DNA of 19,888 nucleotides from Kangiellaceae bacterium. GTDB taxonomy: Bacteria; Pseudomonadota; Gammaproteobacteria; Enterobacterales; Kangiellaceae. The position numbers and the translations under genes are program-made. Positions 1-5,917 of this stretch are shown one piece after another. The stretch is taken from assembly GCA_030590405.1 (NCBI GenBank), contig JAUUYO010000021.1, positions 1 through 19,888 on the forward strand. The letters are read 5' to 3'. The notes below the pieces were generated by a model that made no database searches, was not told where the DNA came from, and saw nothing but the letters and a program-made list of their open reading frames with translations. The stretch's first letter is position 1. The number at the start of each line of letters is the position of its first letter.

Positions 1-14
1 CGGAAGCTATTACC

Positions 15-503
15 ATGAGATTGTTTTTAACTTGGGCGACGGTACGTATTATCGTCCTGAGCTTAACACTTAGTGCCTGCGCCATCGACAAGCCGAGTCA
101 GCCTTTAATAAATCAGGCTTCCTGGACCTATTCCATCGAAGGTGATTTTGACGAAGTTAGAGATGATTTAGTCATGGCTATCGAAAGTCAGGGCGCAGTG
201 GTCAGTTATATCGCTCATTCCAGTAATATGCTGAATCGGACTGCAATAACGCTGGAAATAGAAGGAAAGGTCTATCATAAAGCAGAAATAATTCTGTTTT
301 GTAAAGCTGAGATATCTCACAAAATGGTGCAGGCCGATCCACACAGTCTGGTTCTTTGTCCCTACCCCATCGCCATATACTCGCTCACGAAAAGCCCCAA
401 TCTTATTCATTTAACTATCAGGAAACCACCATCAGGGTTACCAGAATACATGGCAGTCCAGCAATTTCTAGTCAATGTAATCAACGAAACTCTCGAATTT
501 TAA
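15..503 (+). CDS. DUF302-type lipoprotein upstream of sox genes
   Basis: Small predicted lipoprotein of 162 aa. The N-terminus is a hydrophobic signal ending in the lipobox LSAC (Cys22), followed by Ala, so outer-membrane sorting is predicted. The rest resembles the DUF302 fold: a segment ending MLNRT near residue 70, then the pattern FCKAEISHKM / DPHSLVLCPYPIAIY and a final IRKP strand, which I recall from DUF302 proteins encoded beside sox genes. No CxxCH haem motif is present. A GGAAG ribosome site at 2-6 sits 8 bases before the ATG. It lies on the same strand as soxC, about 210 bases upstream. Its function is unknown; a periplasmic sulfur or redox accessory role is only inferred from position. 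Family call from remembered motif patterns, not from a search. Confidence 0.65.
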   Translation: MRLFLTWATVRIIVLSLTLSACAIDKPSQPLINQASWTYSIEGDFDEVRDDLVMAIESQGAVVSYIAHSSNMLNRTAITLEIEGKVYHKAEIILFCKAEISHKMVQADPHSLVLCPYPIAIYSLTKSPNLIHLTIRKPPSGLPEYMAVQQFLVNVINETLEF

Positions 504-589
504 ACAGGTTTTTCTCTGCCAAAAAATGCCCATTTCCAAGTATCCGAGCTAATTCCTTGAAATCTCAGTTTTCTTTATGTTATATTTCC

Positions 590-674
590 CTAATATAATG
601 AGATGCTAATATAAAACTAAGGTACTGATTTAGGTCAAGTCCATTAGATATATTTCATTTTTCATACTAATATA
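590..674 (+). repeat. three direct copies of CTAATATA upstream of soxC
   Basis: The octamer CTAATATA occurs at 590-597, 606-613 and 667-674 in the AT-rich gap before soxC. The first two copies start 16 bases apart. No convincing -35/-10 pair was found in the gap; TATATT at 671-676 is the best -10-like hexamer but lacks a good -35. The copies could be a regulator site for the sox operon or chance in AT-rich DNA. Confidence 0.3.
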
Positions 675-715
675 TTCACATACCTTGTAACTCATTAAAA
701 AAAAGAGGCGATTTG

Positions 716-2035
716 ATGGACGGCTTTAGTCAAAAAGAAGAACAAAGGTTACTTAAAACATTGCAGCAGGAAAGCGATAATTTAGGGTTGGTGGAACGAA
801 GAAAATTTCTCAAGAACGCGATGGTCATGGTCGGAGCTGGTGCGGTTGTTGCGCAGACCGGCAGTGTTATTGCTAGCTCTAATTTACCACCGGCGGTTCC
901 GAGTTGGTCTCGCAAATTAGGTGATGGTGTATTGACAAACCCCTACGGACTCCCCTCTGATTATGAAAAAGACACCATCAGACGAACCGTGGGCTGGCTG
1001 ACCCCAGACCGTATATCTTCTATTAGTATGACCCCTTTGCACAAATTAAAAGGTATTATCACCCCTAATGGGCTTGCTTTTGAGCGTTATCACGGCGGTT
1101 TGCCGGATATTAATCCTGACGAGCACCGATTAATCATTCATGGTCTGGTTGAGCGCCCACTTATTTTTACTATGGATGAGCTGAAGCGCTTCCCAAGTGT
1201 ATCAGAAATCAAATTCCTCGAATGCCCTGCCAACGGAGGCATGGAGTGGAAAGCGCCGCAAATGGAAGGCCTGCAATTTACCCATGGCATGCTGTCGTGT
1301 TGTGAGTGGACTGGAGTGCGATTGTCAACCTTGCTCGACGCAGTAGGCGTTAAACCAGAAGGTAAATGGATCCTGGCGGAAGGCGCTGATGGTTCTGGAA
1401 TGACCCGAAGTATCCCAATGGAAAAAGCCCTTGATGATGCCATCATTGTTTACGCACAAAATGGTGAAGCACTAAGAAAAGAACAAGGTTACCCAATTCG
1501 ATTAATGAACCCCGGCTGGGAAGGCAATACTTGTATCAAATGGCTAAGACGCTTAGAAATTGGTGATAAGCCCTGGTACCAAAGAGAAGAAACCTCCAAA
1601 TATACCGATTTGATGCCCGACGGCAGAGCGAGAAAATTCTCGTTTGTGCAGGAATGTAATTCGGTGATTACCTCACCTAGCCCGGAAGTACCTTTAAAAG
1701 TCAAAGGCTGGTATGAAATTGAAGGGATCGCCTGGTCGGGTAAAGGTAAAATAAAAGGCGTTGATATTTCACTCGACGGCGGCGTTAGTTGGCGGCCAGC
1801 CCCCTTAAAGGGAATGATTATTTCAAAATGTCTCACTCGTTTCAGCTATATGTACAACTGGCAAGGCGAACCACTACTGCTTCAAAGTAGAGCCTGGGAT
1901 GAAACTGGCTATGTGCAACCGACATTTAAACAGTTACGTGCAGAGCGAGGTGGTAACTCGATTTATCACCGAAATGCTATCCATACTTGGAAAGTACACA
2001 GCAATGGGAGTGTTCAAAATGCGCAACTCTCTTAA
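716..2035 (+). CDS. soxC: SoxC, sulfane dehydrogenase molybdopterin subunit
   Basis: Molybdenum-cofactor subunit of the periplasmic SoxCD complex, which oxidises the sulfane sulfur left on SoxY after SoxB has removed sulfate. It belongs to the sulfite oxidase family. The start is taken as the ATG at 716, with AGAGG at 704-708, rather than the TTG at 713; this gives 439 aa. A twin-arginine signal (RRKFLK, Arg28-Arg29) precedes a hydrophobic stretch, as expected for export of a folded cofactor protein. The molybdenum-ligating Cys is Cys170 in LECPANGG. Further family signatures are NPGWEGNTCIKWLRR and EETSKYTDLMPDGRARKF, followed by a C-terminal Mo-co dimerisation domain. Length is normal. soxD follows and probably overlaps its 3' end. 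The presence of soxCD implies complete oxidation of thiosulfate to sulfate. Confidence 0.95.
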   Translation: MDGFSQKEEQRLLKTLQQESDNLGLVERRKFLKNAMVMVGAGAVVAQTGSVIASSNLPPAVPSWSRKLGDGVLTNPYGLPSDYEKDTIRRTVGWLTPDRISSISMTPLHKLKGIITPNGLAFERYHGGLPDINPDEHRLIIHGLVERPLIFTMDELKRFPSVSEIKFLECPANGGMEWKAPQMEGLQFTHGMLSCCEWTGVRLSTLLDAVGVKPEGKWILAEGADGSGMTRSIPMEKALDDAIIVYAQNGEALRKEQGYPIRLMNPGWEGNTCIKWLRRLEIGDKPWYQREETSKYTDLMPDGRARKFSFVQECNSVITSPSPEVPLKVKGWYEIEGIAWSGKGKIKGVDISLDGGVSWRPAPLKGMIISKCLTRFSYMYNWQGEPLLLQSRAWDETGYVQPTFKQLRAERGGNSIYHRNAIHTWKVHSNGSVQNAQLS

Positions 2036-3062
2036 TTTCTTGGCCACCAACCCCTGCTGCCAAATGAGTGATAATAAAAAAATGAACTCTATAAAACTTG
2101 TTTTTGTTTGCCTTGCGGCATTGTTAGTCGGCTGCAACCAGTCCAATACTGAGCAGCCCGCAGATACAGAAAAAACGGCAATTAAAGTGATTGAATCTGG
2201 TGCAACCGTTCAAACCGGTTTACCCTCTCATTATCCAATTGGTCACTCAGTTAGCGCTGAAGTAATAGCAGGTTGGGATATCGAAATTCGTCCTGACGGT
2301 TTAGGGTTACCAGAAGGAGTGGGGTCGGTTGAAGATGGTGAAGCATTGTATGAAGAAAAATGCTCGATGTGTCATGGCTCTTTTGGTGAAGGTGAAGAAC
2401 AATGGCCGAAACTGGCGGGCGGTCAAGGTTCACTCGAAGAAGCGCGACCTGAAAAAACAGTCGGCAGCTTTTGGCCTTACGCAAGCACCTTGTGGGATTA
2501 CATCAACCGAGCGATGCCTTTTCCGGCTCCACAATCTCTAGAGCCCGATGAGGTTTATGCTATCACCGCTTATGTTCTTAGTTTAAACGAAATTGTTGAT
2601 GATGAATTTGTGTTAACAAAAGAAAACTTTGCAACTATTGAGATGCCTAATAAAGATGGTTTTTATGTGGATGATCGACCAGATACCAATAACCAGCGAT
2701 GCATGCAAGATTGTAAAGATCCTGCTAGTATAAAAGTGGTTCTTGGTCCTGAATACTCGTTAGGCAAAAAAACAAATGATAAGGTCGAAGCTTCTACAGA
2801 AACAACAGTTGCAAGTAGCGAGCAACAGGCCAAAGAAACTTATGAAAGTGTTTGTAAAGTGTGTCACGCTGCTGGTATTGCTAATGCGCCAAAGCTCGGC
2901 AACAAAGAAGATTGGACTGAACGGCTAAAACAAGGTACACAAGCAATTTATAACAATGCTTTAAATGGGTTGAATGGTATGCCCGCCAAAGGTGGCCGGA
3001 GCGACCTTTCTGATGATGCGGTTAAATCAGCTGTCGATTATATGTTGACTACACTTGAGTAA
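2019..3062 (+). CDS. soxD: SoxD, dihaem cytochrome c subunit of sulfane dehydrogenase
   Basis: Electron-accepting partner of SoxC. Two c-type haem sites are visible: CSMCH at residues 115-119 in a SoxD-type domain (TVGSFWPYASTLWDYINRAMPF, pattern given in part: SFWPYASTLWDY) and CKVCH at 279-283 in a C-terminal cytochrome c5-like domain with a Met ligand candidate in NGMPAKGG. A third cysteine pair, CMQDC, lacks the His. The start is uncertain. ATG 2019 has GGGAG at 2006-2010 and overlaps soxC by 17 bases, typical of coupling. ATG 2064 and ATG 2082 are in frame; from 2082 the protein begins with a compact lipoprotein signal ending LVGC. With any start the lipidated Cys is the same (Cys39 here, Cys18 from 2082), followed by Asn. 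Lipidation would be unusual for SoxD as I know it. Confidence 0.92.
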   Translation: MRNSLNFLATNPCCQMSDNKKMNSIKLVFVCLAALLVGCNQSNTEQPADTEKTAIKVIESGATVQTGLPSHYPIGHSVSAEVIAGWDIEIRPDGLGLPEGVGSVEDGEALYEEKCSMCHGSFGEGEEQWPKLAGGQGSLEEARPEKTVGSFWPYASTLWDYINRAMPFPAPQSLEPDEVYAITAYVLSLNEIVDDEFVLTKENFATIEMPNKDGFYVDDRPDTNNQRCMQDCKDPASIKVVLGPEYSLGKKTNDKVEASTETTVASSEQQAKETYESVCKVCHAAGIANAPKLGNKEDWTERLKQGTQAIYNNALNGLNGMPAKGGRSDLSDDAVKSAVDYMLTTLE

Positions 3063-3069
3063 AAATGAT

Positions 3070-3092
3070 TTAGAGGGAATAAATCCCTCTAA
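3070..3092 (+). other. 9-bp stem-loop between soxD and soxX
   Basis: A perfect inverted repeat, TTAGAGGGA (3070-3078) and TCCCTCTAA (3084-3092), with a 5-base loop, lies 7 bases after the soxD stop. No T run follows on the + strand, so it is a poor intrinsic terminator. It may be a processing or stability hairpin separating soxCD from soxXYZAKB in the transcript. Confidence 0.55.
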
Positions 3093-3151
3093 CTCAATAC
3101 AAAAATCCATTTGTTATCTGGATGATTACAAATAAACCTACGGGGAGCATA

Positions 3152-3544
3152 ATGAAAAAAAACTTACAAGTACTAGCAGCGATTACAACTTATGTTTGTT
3201 TAATGAGTGCGTCAGTTTTAGCCGAACAAGCTCAAGATGAACAAGCCAGGAACAAACAGACAGTCCAAAATGCCGAGCTAGAAAAAGGAAAGAACATTGC
3301 CTTTAATCGAAGAAAAGGTAACTGCCTGGCCTGTCACTATATAGAGGGCGGTACTCTGATGGGAAATACCGGCCCAGGCTTAATAGCAATGAAGCAACGA
3401 TTTCCTGAGCGGGAAAAACTTGTTGCTCAAATAACGGATGCCCGAACCAATAACAAAAATACGTTTATGCCGCCTTTTGGCGCCCATGGAATTTTAACTG
3501 AACAGGAAGTTGAGTTAGTGGTTGATTGGTTATACACCTTATAG
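3152..3544 (+). CDS. soxX: SoxX, monohaem cytochrome c of SoxXA
   Basis: Small subunit of the SoxXA cytochrome, which oxidatively couples thiosulfate to the SoxY cysteine. The start at ATG 3152 is chosen because GGGGAG at 3142-3147 lies just before it and because it gives a clean Sec signal (MKKNLQVLAAITTYVCLMSASVLA, cleaved before EQ); an upstream ATG at 3122 lacks both. The product is 130 aa. The haem site is CLACH at residues 58-62, and the axial Met is probably Met106 in TFMPPFG. The ending HGILTEQEVELVVDWLYTL is a strong SoxX signature. Unlike SoxA and SoxD it has an ordinary signal peptide, not a lipobox. Confidence 0.95.
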   Translation: MKKNLQVLAAITTYVCLMSASVLAEQAQDEQARNKQTVQNAELEKGKNIAFNRRKGNCLACHYIEGGTLMGNTGPGLIAMKQRFPEREKLVAQITDARTNNKNTFMPPFGAHGILTEQEVELVVDWLYTL

Positions 3545-3594
3545 CGAACAACCAGTAGTCAATTTCTTTCTATTAAAATCAATTTTAACCAAGA

Positions 3595-3645
3595 TTAACC
3601 TGACATAAGAGTTAACCTGAAATAAGAGTTAATCTGAATTAGCAT
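3595..3645 (+). repeat. 17-bp tandem repeat in the soxX-soxY gap
   Basis: Three adjacent 17-base units run 3595-3611, 3612-3628 and 3629-3645. The first two (TTAACCTGACATAAGAG and TTAACCTGAAATAAGAG) differ at one base; the third is diverged. A partial fourth copy (TTTAACCAAGATTAACC) may precede them. The array ends one base before the soxY ribosome site (AAAGG, about 3647), so copy number would set the spacing upstream of soxY. Confidence 0.7.
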
Positions 3646-3660
3646 TAAAGGTAATAACAT

Positions 3661-4122
3661 ATGACCGTTTCGAGAAGAAAATTTTTTATTAATCTGGGAA
3701 AAACTGCTGGATATCTGGCTCTAGTCACTAGCTTGCCACAGCTGGCCTGGGCAAAGTGGAGCGAAAAAGCCTTTACTGCAACCAGCCTGGATGCAGCTGT
3801 CAAAGCAAAGTATGGCGATTTACCAATAGTCGACAGTAGCGAAGTTAAATTAAAAGCGCCTGCAATTGCAGAAAATGGCGCAGTTGTGCCAATTAAGGTG
3901 AAAACCGATTTGGCAAATGTTAAGAGCATTAGTTTGTTTGTAAAAGACAATCCGTCACCGCTTGTTACAACACTTCATATTGGGCCGAGTAGTTTAGCCG
4001 ATATACAAATTAGAATTCGAATGGGAAAAACTTCAGAAGTAACTGCGCTTATCGAAGCGGATGGAAAATTACACCGAGCGACACAACAAGTTAAGGTGAC
4101 CATTGGCGGTTGCGGCGGTTAA
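3661..4122 (+). CDS. soxY: SoxY, thiosulfate-carrier protein
   Basis: Carrier subunit of SoxYZ; sulfur intermediates are bound covalently to its terminal cysteine while SoxXA, SoxB and SoxCD act on them. The 153-aa product starts at ATG 3661 with AAAGG upstream. A twin-arginine signal (SRRKFF, Arg5-Arg6) ends at AWA (Ala31), matching export of SoxYZ by Tat with SoxZ as hitch-hiker. The C-terminus is the canonical swinging arm GGCGG, with Cys151 as the substrate-binding residue. The body is the usual SoxY immunoglobulin-like domain. soxZ follows after 71 bases containing two hairpins. Length and motifs are normal. Confidence 0.96.
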   Translation: MTVSRRKFFINLGKTAGYLALVTSLPQLAWAKWSEKAFTATSLDAAVKAKYGDLPIVDSSEVKLKAPAIAENGAVVPIKVKTDLANVKSISLFVKDNPSPLVTTLHIGPSSLADIQIRIRMGKTSEVTALIEADGKLHRATQQVKVTIGGCGG

Positions 4123-4128
4123 CCGCCG
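4113..4128 (+). other. 16-bp GC palindrome over the soxY stop codon
   Basis: CGGCGG TTAA CCGCCG is a perfect palindrome whose RNA would fold as a 6-bp all-GC stem with a 4-base loop. It covers the codons for the final Gly residues and the TAA stop of soxY. No T run follows, so it is not an intrinsic terminator. It may stabilise the soxY 3' end or tune the soxY:soxZ ratio. Confidence 0.5.
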
Positions 4129-4158
4129 ATAAGGTACATTTTATTCATATTATTTTTT

Positions 4159-4174
4159 AAAGGGATACCCCTTT
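4159..4174 (+). other. small hairpin before the soxZ ribosome site
   Basis: AAAGGG (4159-4164), loop ATAC, CCCTTT (4169-4174). It lies 6 bases before the GGAG ribosome site (4181-4184) of soxZ and follows the stem-loop at the soxY stop. It could affect soxZ translation; no direct evidence. Confidence 0.4.
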
Positions 4175-4193
4175 ATGTTCGGAGTTTAAAATC

Positions 4194-4505
4194 ATGGCAG
4201 CAATTAAAGTCAAAGTTAAAGCAAAAGAGAAAAGCGGCATTGTAAAAGCAAAAATGCTTATCAAACACCCGATGGAATCGGGTATGAGAAAAGATAAAGA
4301 TGGAAAACTAATCCCTACTCATCATTTAAAAGAAGTTAGCGTTGAATATAAGGGCGAGGTGGTTCTTCAAGCTGAAATTGGAACCGGCGTATCTAAAGAC
4401 CCATTTATCGCGTTTTCATTTAAAGGAACTAAAGACGAAACATTCAAGGTAACAGTACTAGATAGCAAAGGTATGACCGGTAATGCAGAGGTAAAAATCA
4501 AGTAG
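4194..4505 (+). CDS. soxZ: SoxZ, SoxY partner protein
   Basis: Second subunit of the SoxYZ carrier, which holds SoxY and presents its swinging arm. The 103-aa product has no signal peptide, as normal for SoxZ, which is co-exported with the Tat substrate SoxY. Recognisable features are the N-terminal lysine-rich strand, the KHPMESG(M)RKD segment near residues 24-35, IPTHHLKEV, and the C-terminal DSKGMTGNAEVKI. GGAG at 4181-4184 lies 9 bases before the ATG. soxA follows after 39 bases. Confidence 0.96.
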   Translation: MAAIKVKVKAKEKSGIVKAKMLIKHPMESGMRKDKDGKLIPTHHLKEVSVEYKGEVVLQAEIGTGVSKDPFIAFSFKGTKDETFKVTVLDSKGMTGNAEVKIK

Positions 4506-4544
4506 TTATCCGGTTTGTGCAAAAACTCAAAGGAGAAAGATTTA

Positions 4545-5462
4545 ATGAGAAAAATAATTACTTTAACTTCGATGCTAGTAGGCTTTGTTTTTTTAACTGC
4601 CTGTTCAGATAATAGCCCTCCCACTAGCACCGAAAAGACAAGAAACACCGAAAAAGCCAAACCAGCAGTCGCGGCAAAACCTGTGAACTATCAGGGAAAA
4701 GTGGATCAGGATATTAAGCGTTTTCGTTCGTTTTACTCAAATAAATTTCCAGGTGTTGAGCTAGATAATTTTAAAGATGGTATTTATGCCATTGATGAAG
4801 CAACCCGCGAGCAATGGTTAGAAATTGAAGAGTTTCCTCCTTATGAATTGTCAATTGACGAAGGGCAGGAGTTTTTTGAAATCGCCTTTGCTAATGGTAA
4901 GAGCTACGCCGATTGTTTTGACAATAAAGGCCAGGCCATCAGACAAAATTATCCCTACTTTGATAACGACAGCAATCAGGTTATCACTCTGGAATTAGCT
5001 ATTAACCAATGCAGAAAAACTAATGGTGAAACGCCATTGAGTTACGGCCAGGGCGAACTGGTCGCTATTTCGGCTTATATGGCAAACTCCTCACGGGACC
5101 AGAAATTTGACATAAAAGTGCCAAATAAAGCTGCCTACAAAGCTTATATGAATGGTAAACAATTTTTTTATTCTAAACGCGGTCAGCTTAATTTTTCTTG
5201 TGCTGATTGCCATTTAAAGATTGCCGGATCTAACTTAAGAGCCGATCGATTAAGCCCTGCAATAGGTCATCCAACAGGTATGCCGGTTTATCGTTCTGCC
5301 TGGGGCGAGTTAGGCAGCATCGGTCATCGTTATCGCGAGTGTAATAAAAATGTACGAGCAGAGCCTTTAGCCTACCAAAGCGAAGCTTATAGAAACCTGG
5401 AGTATTATCAGACTCTAATGAGTAACGGCCTTGTGGTTAACGGCCCTAGCTCACGAAAATAG
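4545..5462 (+). CDS. soxA: SoxA, monohaem-type cytochrome c of SoxXA (predicted lipoprotein)
   Basis: Catalytic subunit of SoxXA. ATG 4545 follows AGGAG (4531-4535) by 9 bases and gives 305 aa. The N-terminus ends in the lipobox LTAC (Cys20) followed by Ser, so lipidation is predicted; many SoxA proteins have plain Sec signals. The C-terminal haem site is CADCH at 219-223, and the conserved active-site cysteine that ligates haem is Cys266 in RYRECNKN. In the N-terminal domain the first haem motif is absent: Cys124 (SYADCFDN) and Cys156 remain and probably form the disulfide seen in monohaem SoxA. GHPTGMPVYRSAWGELG between haem and ligand is typical of the family. The soxK ribosome site overlaps its stop codon. 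Confidence 0.95.
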   Translation: MRKIITLTSMLVGFVFLTACSDNSPPTSTEKTRNTEKAKPAVAAKPVNYQGKVDQDIKRFRSFYSNKFPGVELDNFKDGIYAIDEATREQWLEIEEFPPYELSIDEGQEFFEIAFANGKSYADCFDNKGQAIRQNYPYFDNDSNQVITLELAINQCRKTNGETPLSYGQGELVAISAYMANSSRDQKFDIKVPNKAAYKAYMNGKQFFYSKRGQLNFSCADCHLKIAGSNLRADRLSPAIGHPTGMPVYRSAWGELGSIGHRYRECNKNVRAEPLAYQSEAYRNLEYYQTLMSNGLVVNGPSSRK

Positions 5463-5474
5463 GAAGTTGAATTT

Positions 5475-5771
5475 ATGAAATCATTAAAATACTGTTTAAT
5501 CATTGTCAGTATGTTTAGCGCGAGTATCTGTGTCGCTGGAGCGGCAGAGCCATTGATTGAAAAAGCAGAAGTCGCCCGATTAAAAGCAGCGGAAGTTGGT
5601 TTTGAATGGTCAACCACTTCAATATTGATTGCGGAGGCAAAACAAGCCGCTGAAGATGGCAATAATGAACTCGCTGAAAAATTGGCCAACGCTGCTATTA
5701 AACAAGCTGAAAATGGTTTAAAGCAAGCAGCGTTTTCCGCAGCTCATTGGCAGGATTCAGAACCCAGATAG
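5475..5771 (+). CDS. soxK: SoxK-like SoxXA-binding protein
   Basis: Small secreted protein of 98 aa. A Sec signal ends near AGA (about residue 23). The remainder is alpha-helical and Ala/Lys/Glu-rich, with the motif AAEVGFEWSTTSILIAEAK followed by a helix rich in AEKLANAA and KQAENG. This pattern and the position between soxA and soxB match SoxK (SAXB), which binds and stimulates SoxXA in bacteria with monohaem SoxA, consistent with the SoxA here. AGGAAG at 5461-5466 overlaps the soxA stop. Such short helical proteins give weak family signals, so the call leans on both motif and position. Confidence 0.75.
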   Translation: MKSLKYCLIIVSMFSASICVAGAAEPLIEKAEVARLKAAEVGFEWSTTSILIAEAKQAAEDGNNELAEKLANAAIKQAENGLKQAAFSAAHWQDSEPR

Positions 5772-5782
5772 GTTCTGGGTTC
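5760..5782 (+). other. 8-bp stem-loop over the soxK stop codon
   Basis: GAACCCAG (5760-5767) pairs with CTGGGTTC (5775-5782) around a 7-base loop that holds the soxK stop (5769-5771). No T run follows. It lies in the 146-base gap before soxB, where nothing else was seen. A transcript-processing or stability role is possible. Confidence 0.5.
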
Positions 5783-5917
5783 CAGACTCTAAAAAACAAA
5801 TAGAGGCCAAGACTTCTTACTTGATCTTTATTTAATAGTTTATTGCAACGATATTTTATATCTGTCTTAGTAAACTAATCCCCTCTTCAAGTTAATAACA
5901 TTACAGGTATTTTATTT

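Noticed and set aside
356..598. Open frame of 80 codons overlapping the end of the DUF302 gene.
   Set aside because: It is out of frame with a well-supported lipoprotein gene, has no signal or family motif, and ends in AT-rich intergenic DNA.
1899..2018. soxD starting at ATG 1899, well inside soxC.
   Set aside because: It would overlap soxC by over 130 bases, lacks a ribosome site and would put more than 75 residues before the lipobox cysteine.
3595..3645. CRISPR-like array before soxY.
   Set aside because: The units are adjacent, with no spacers, and there are no cas genes.
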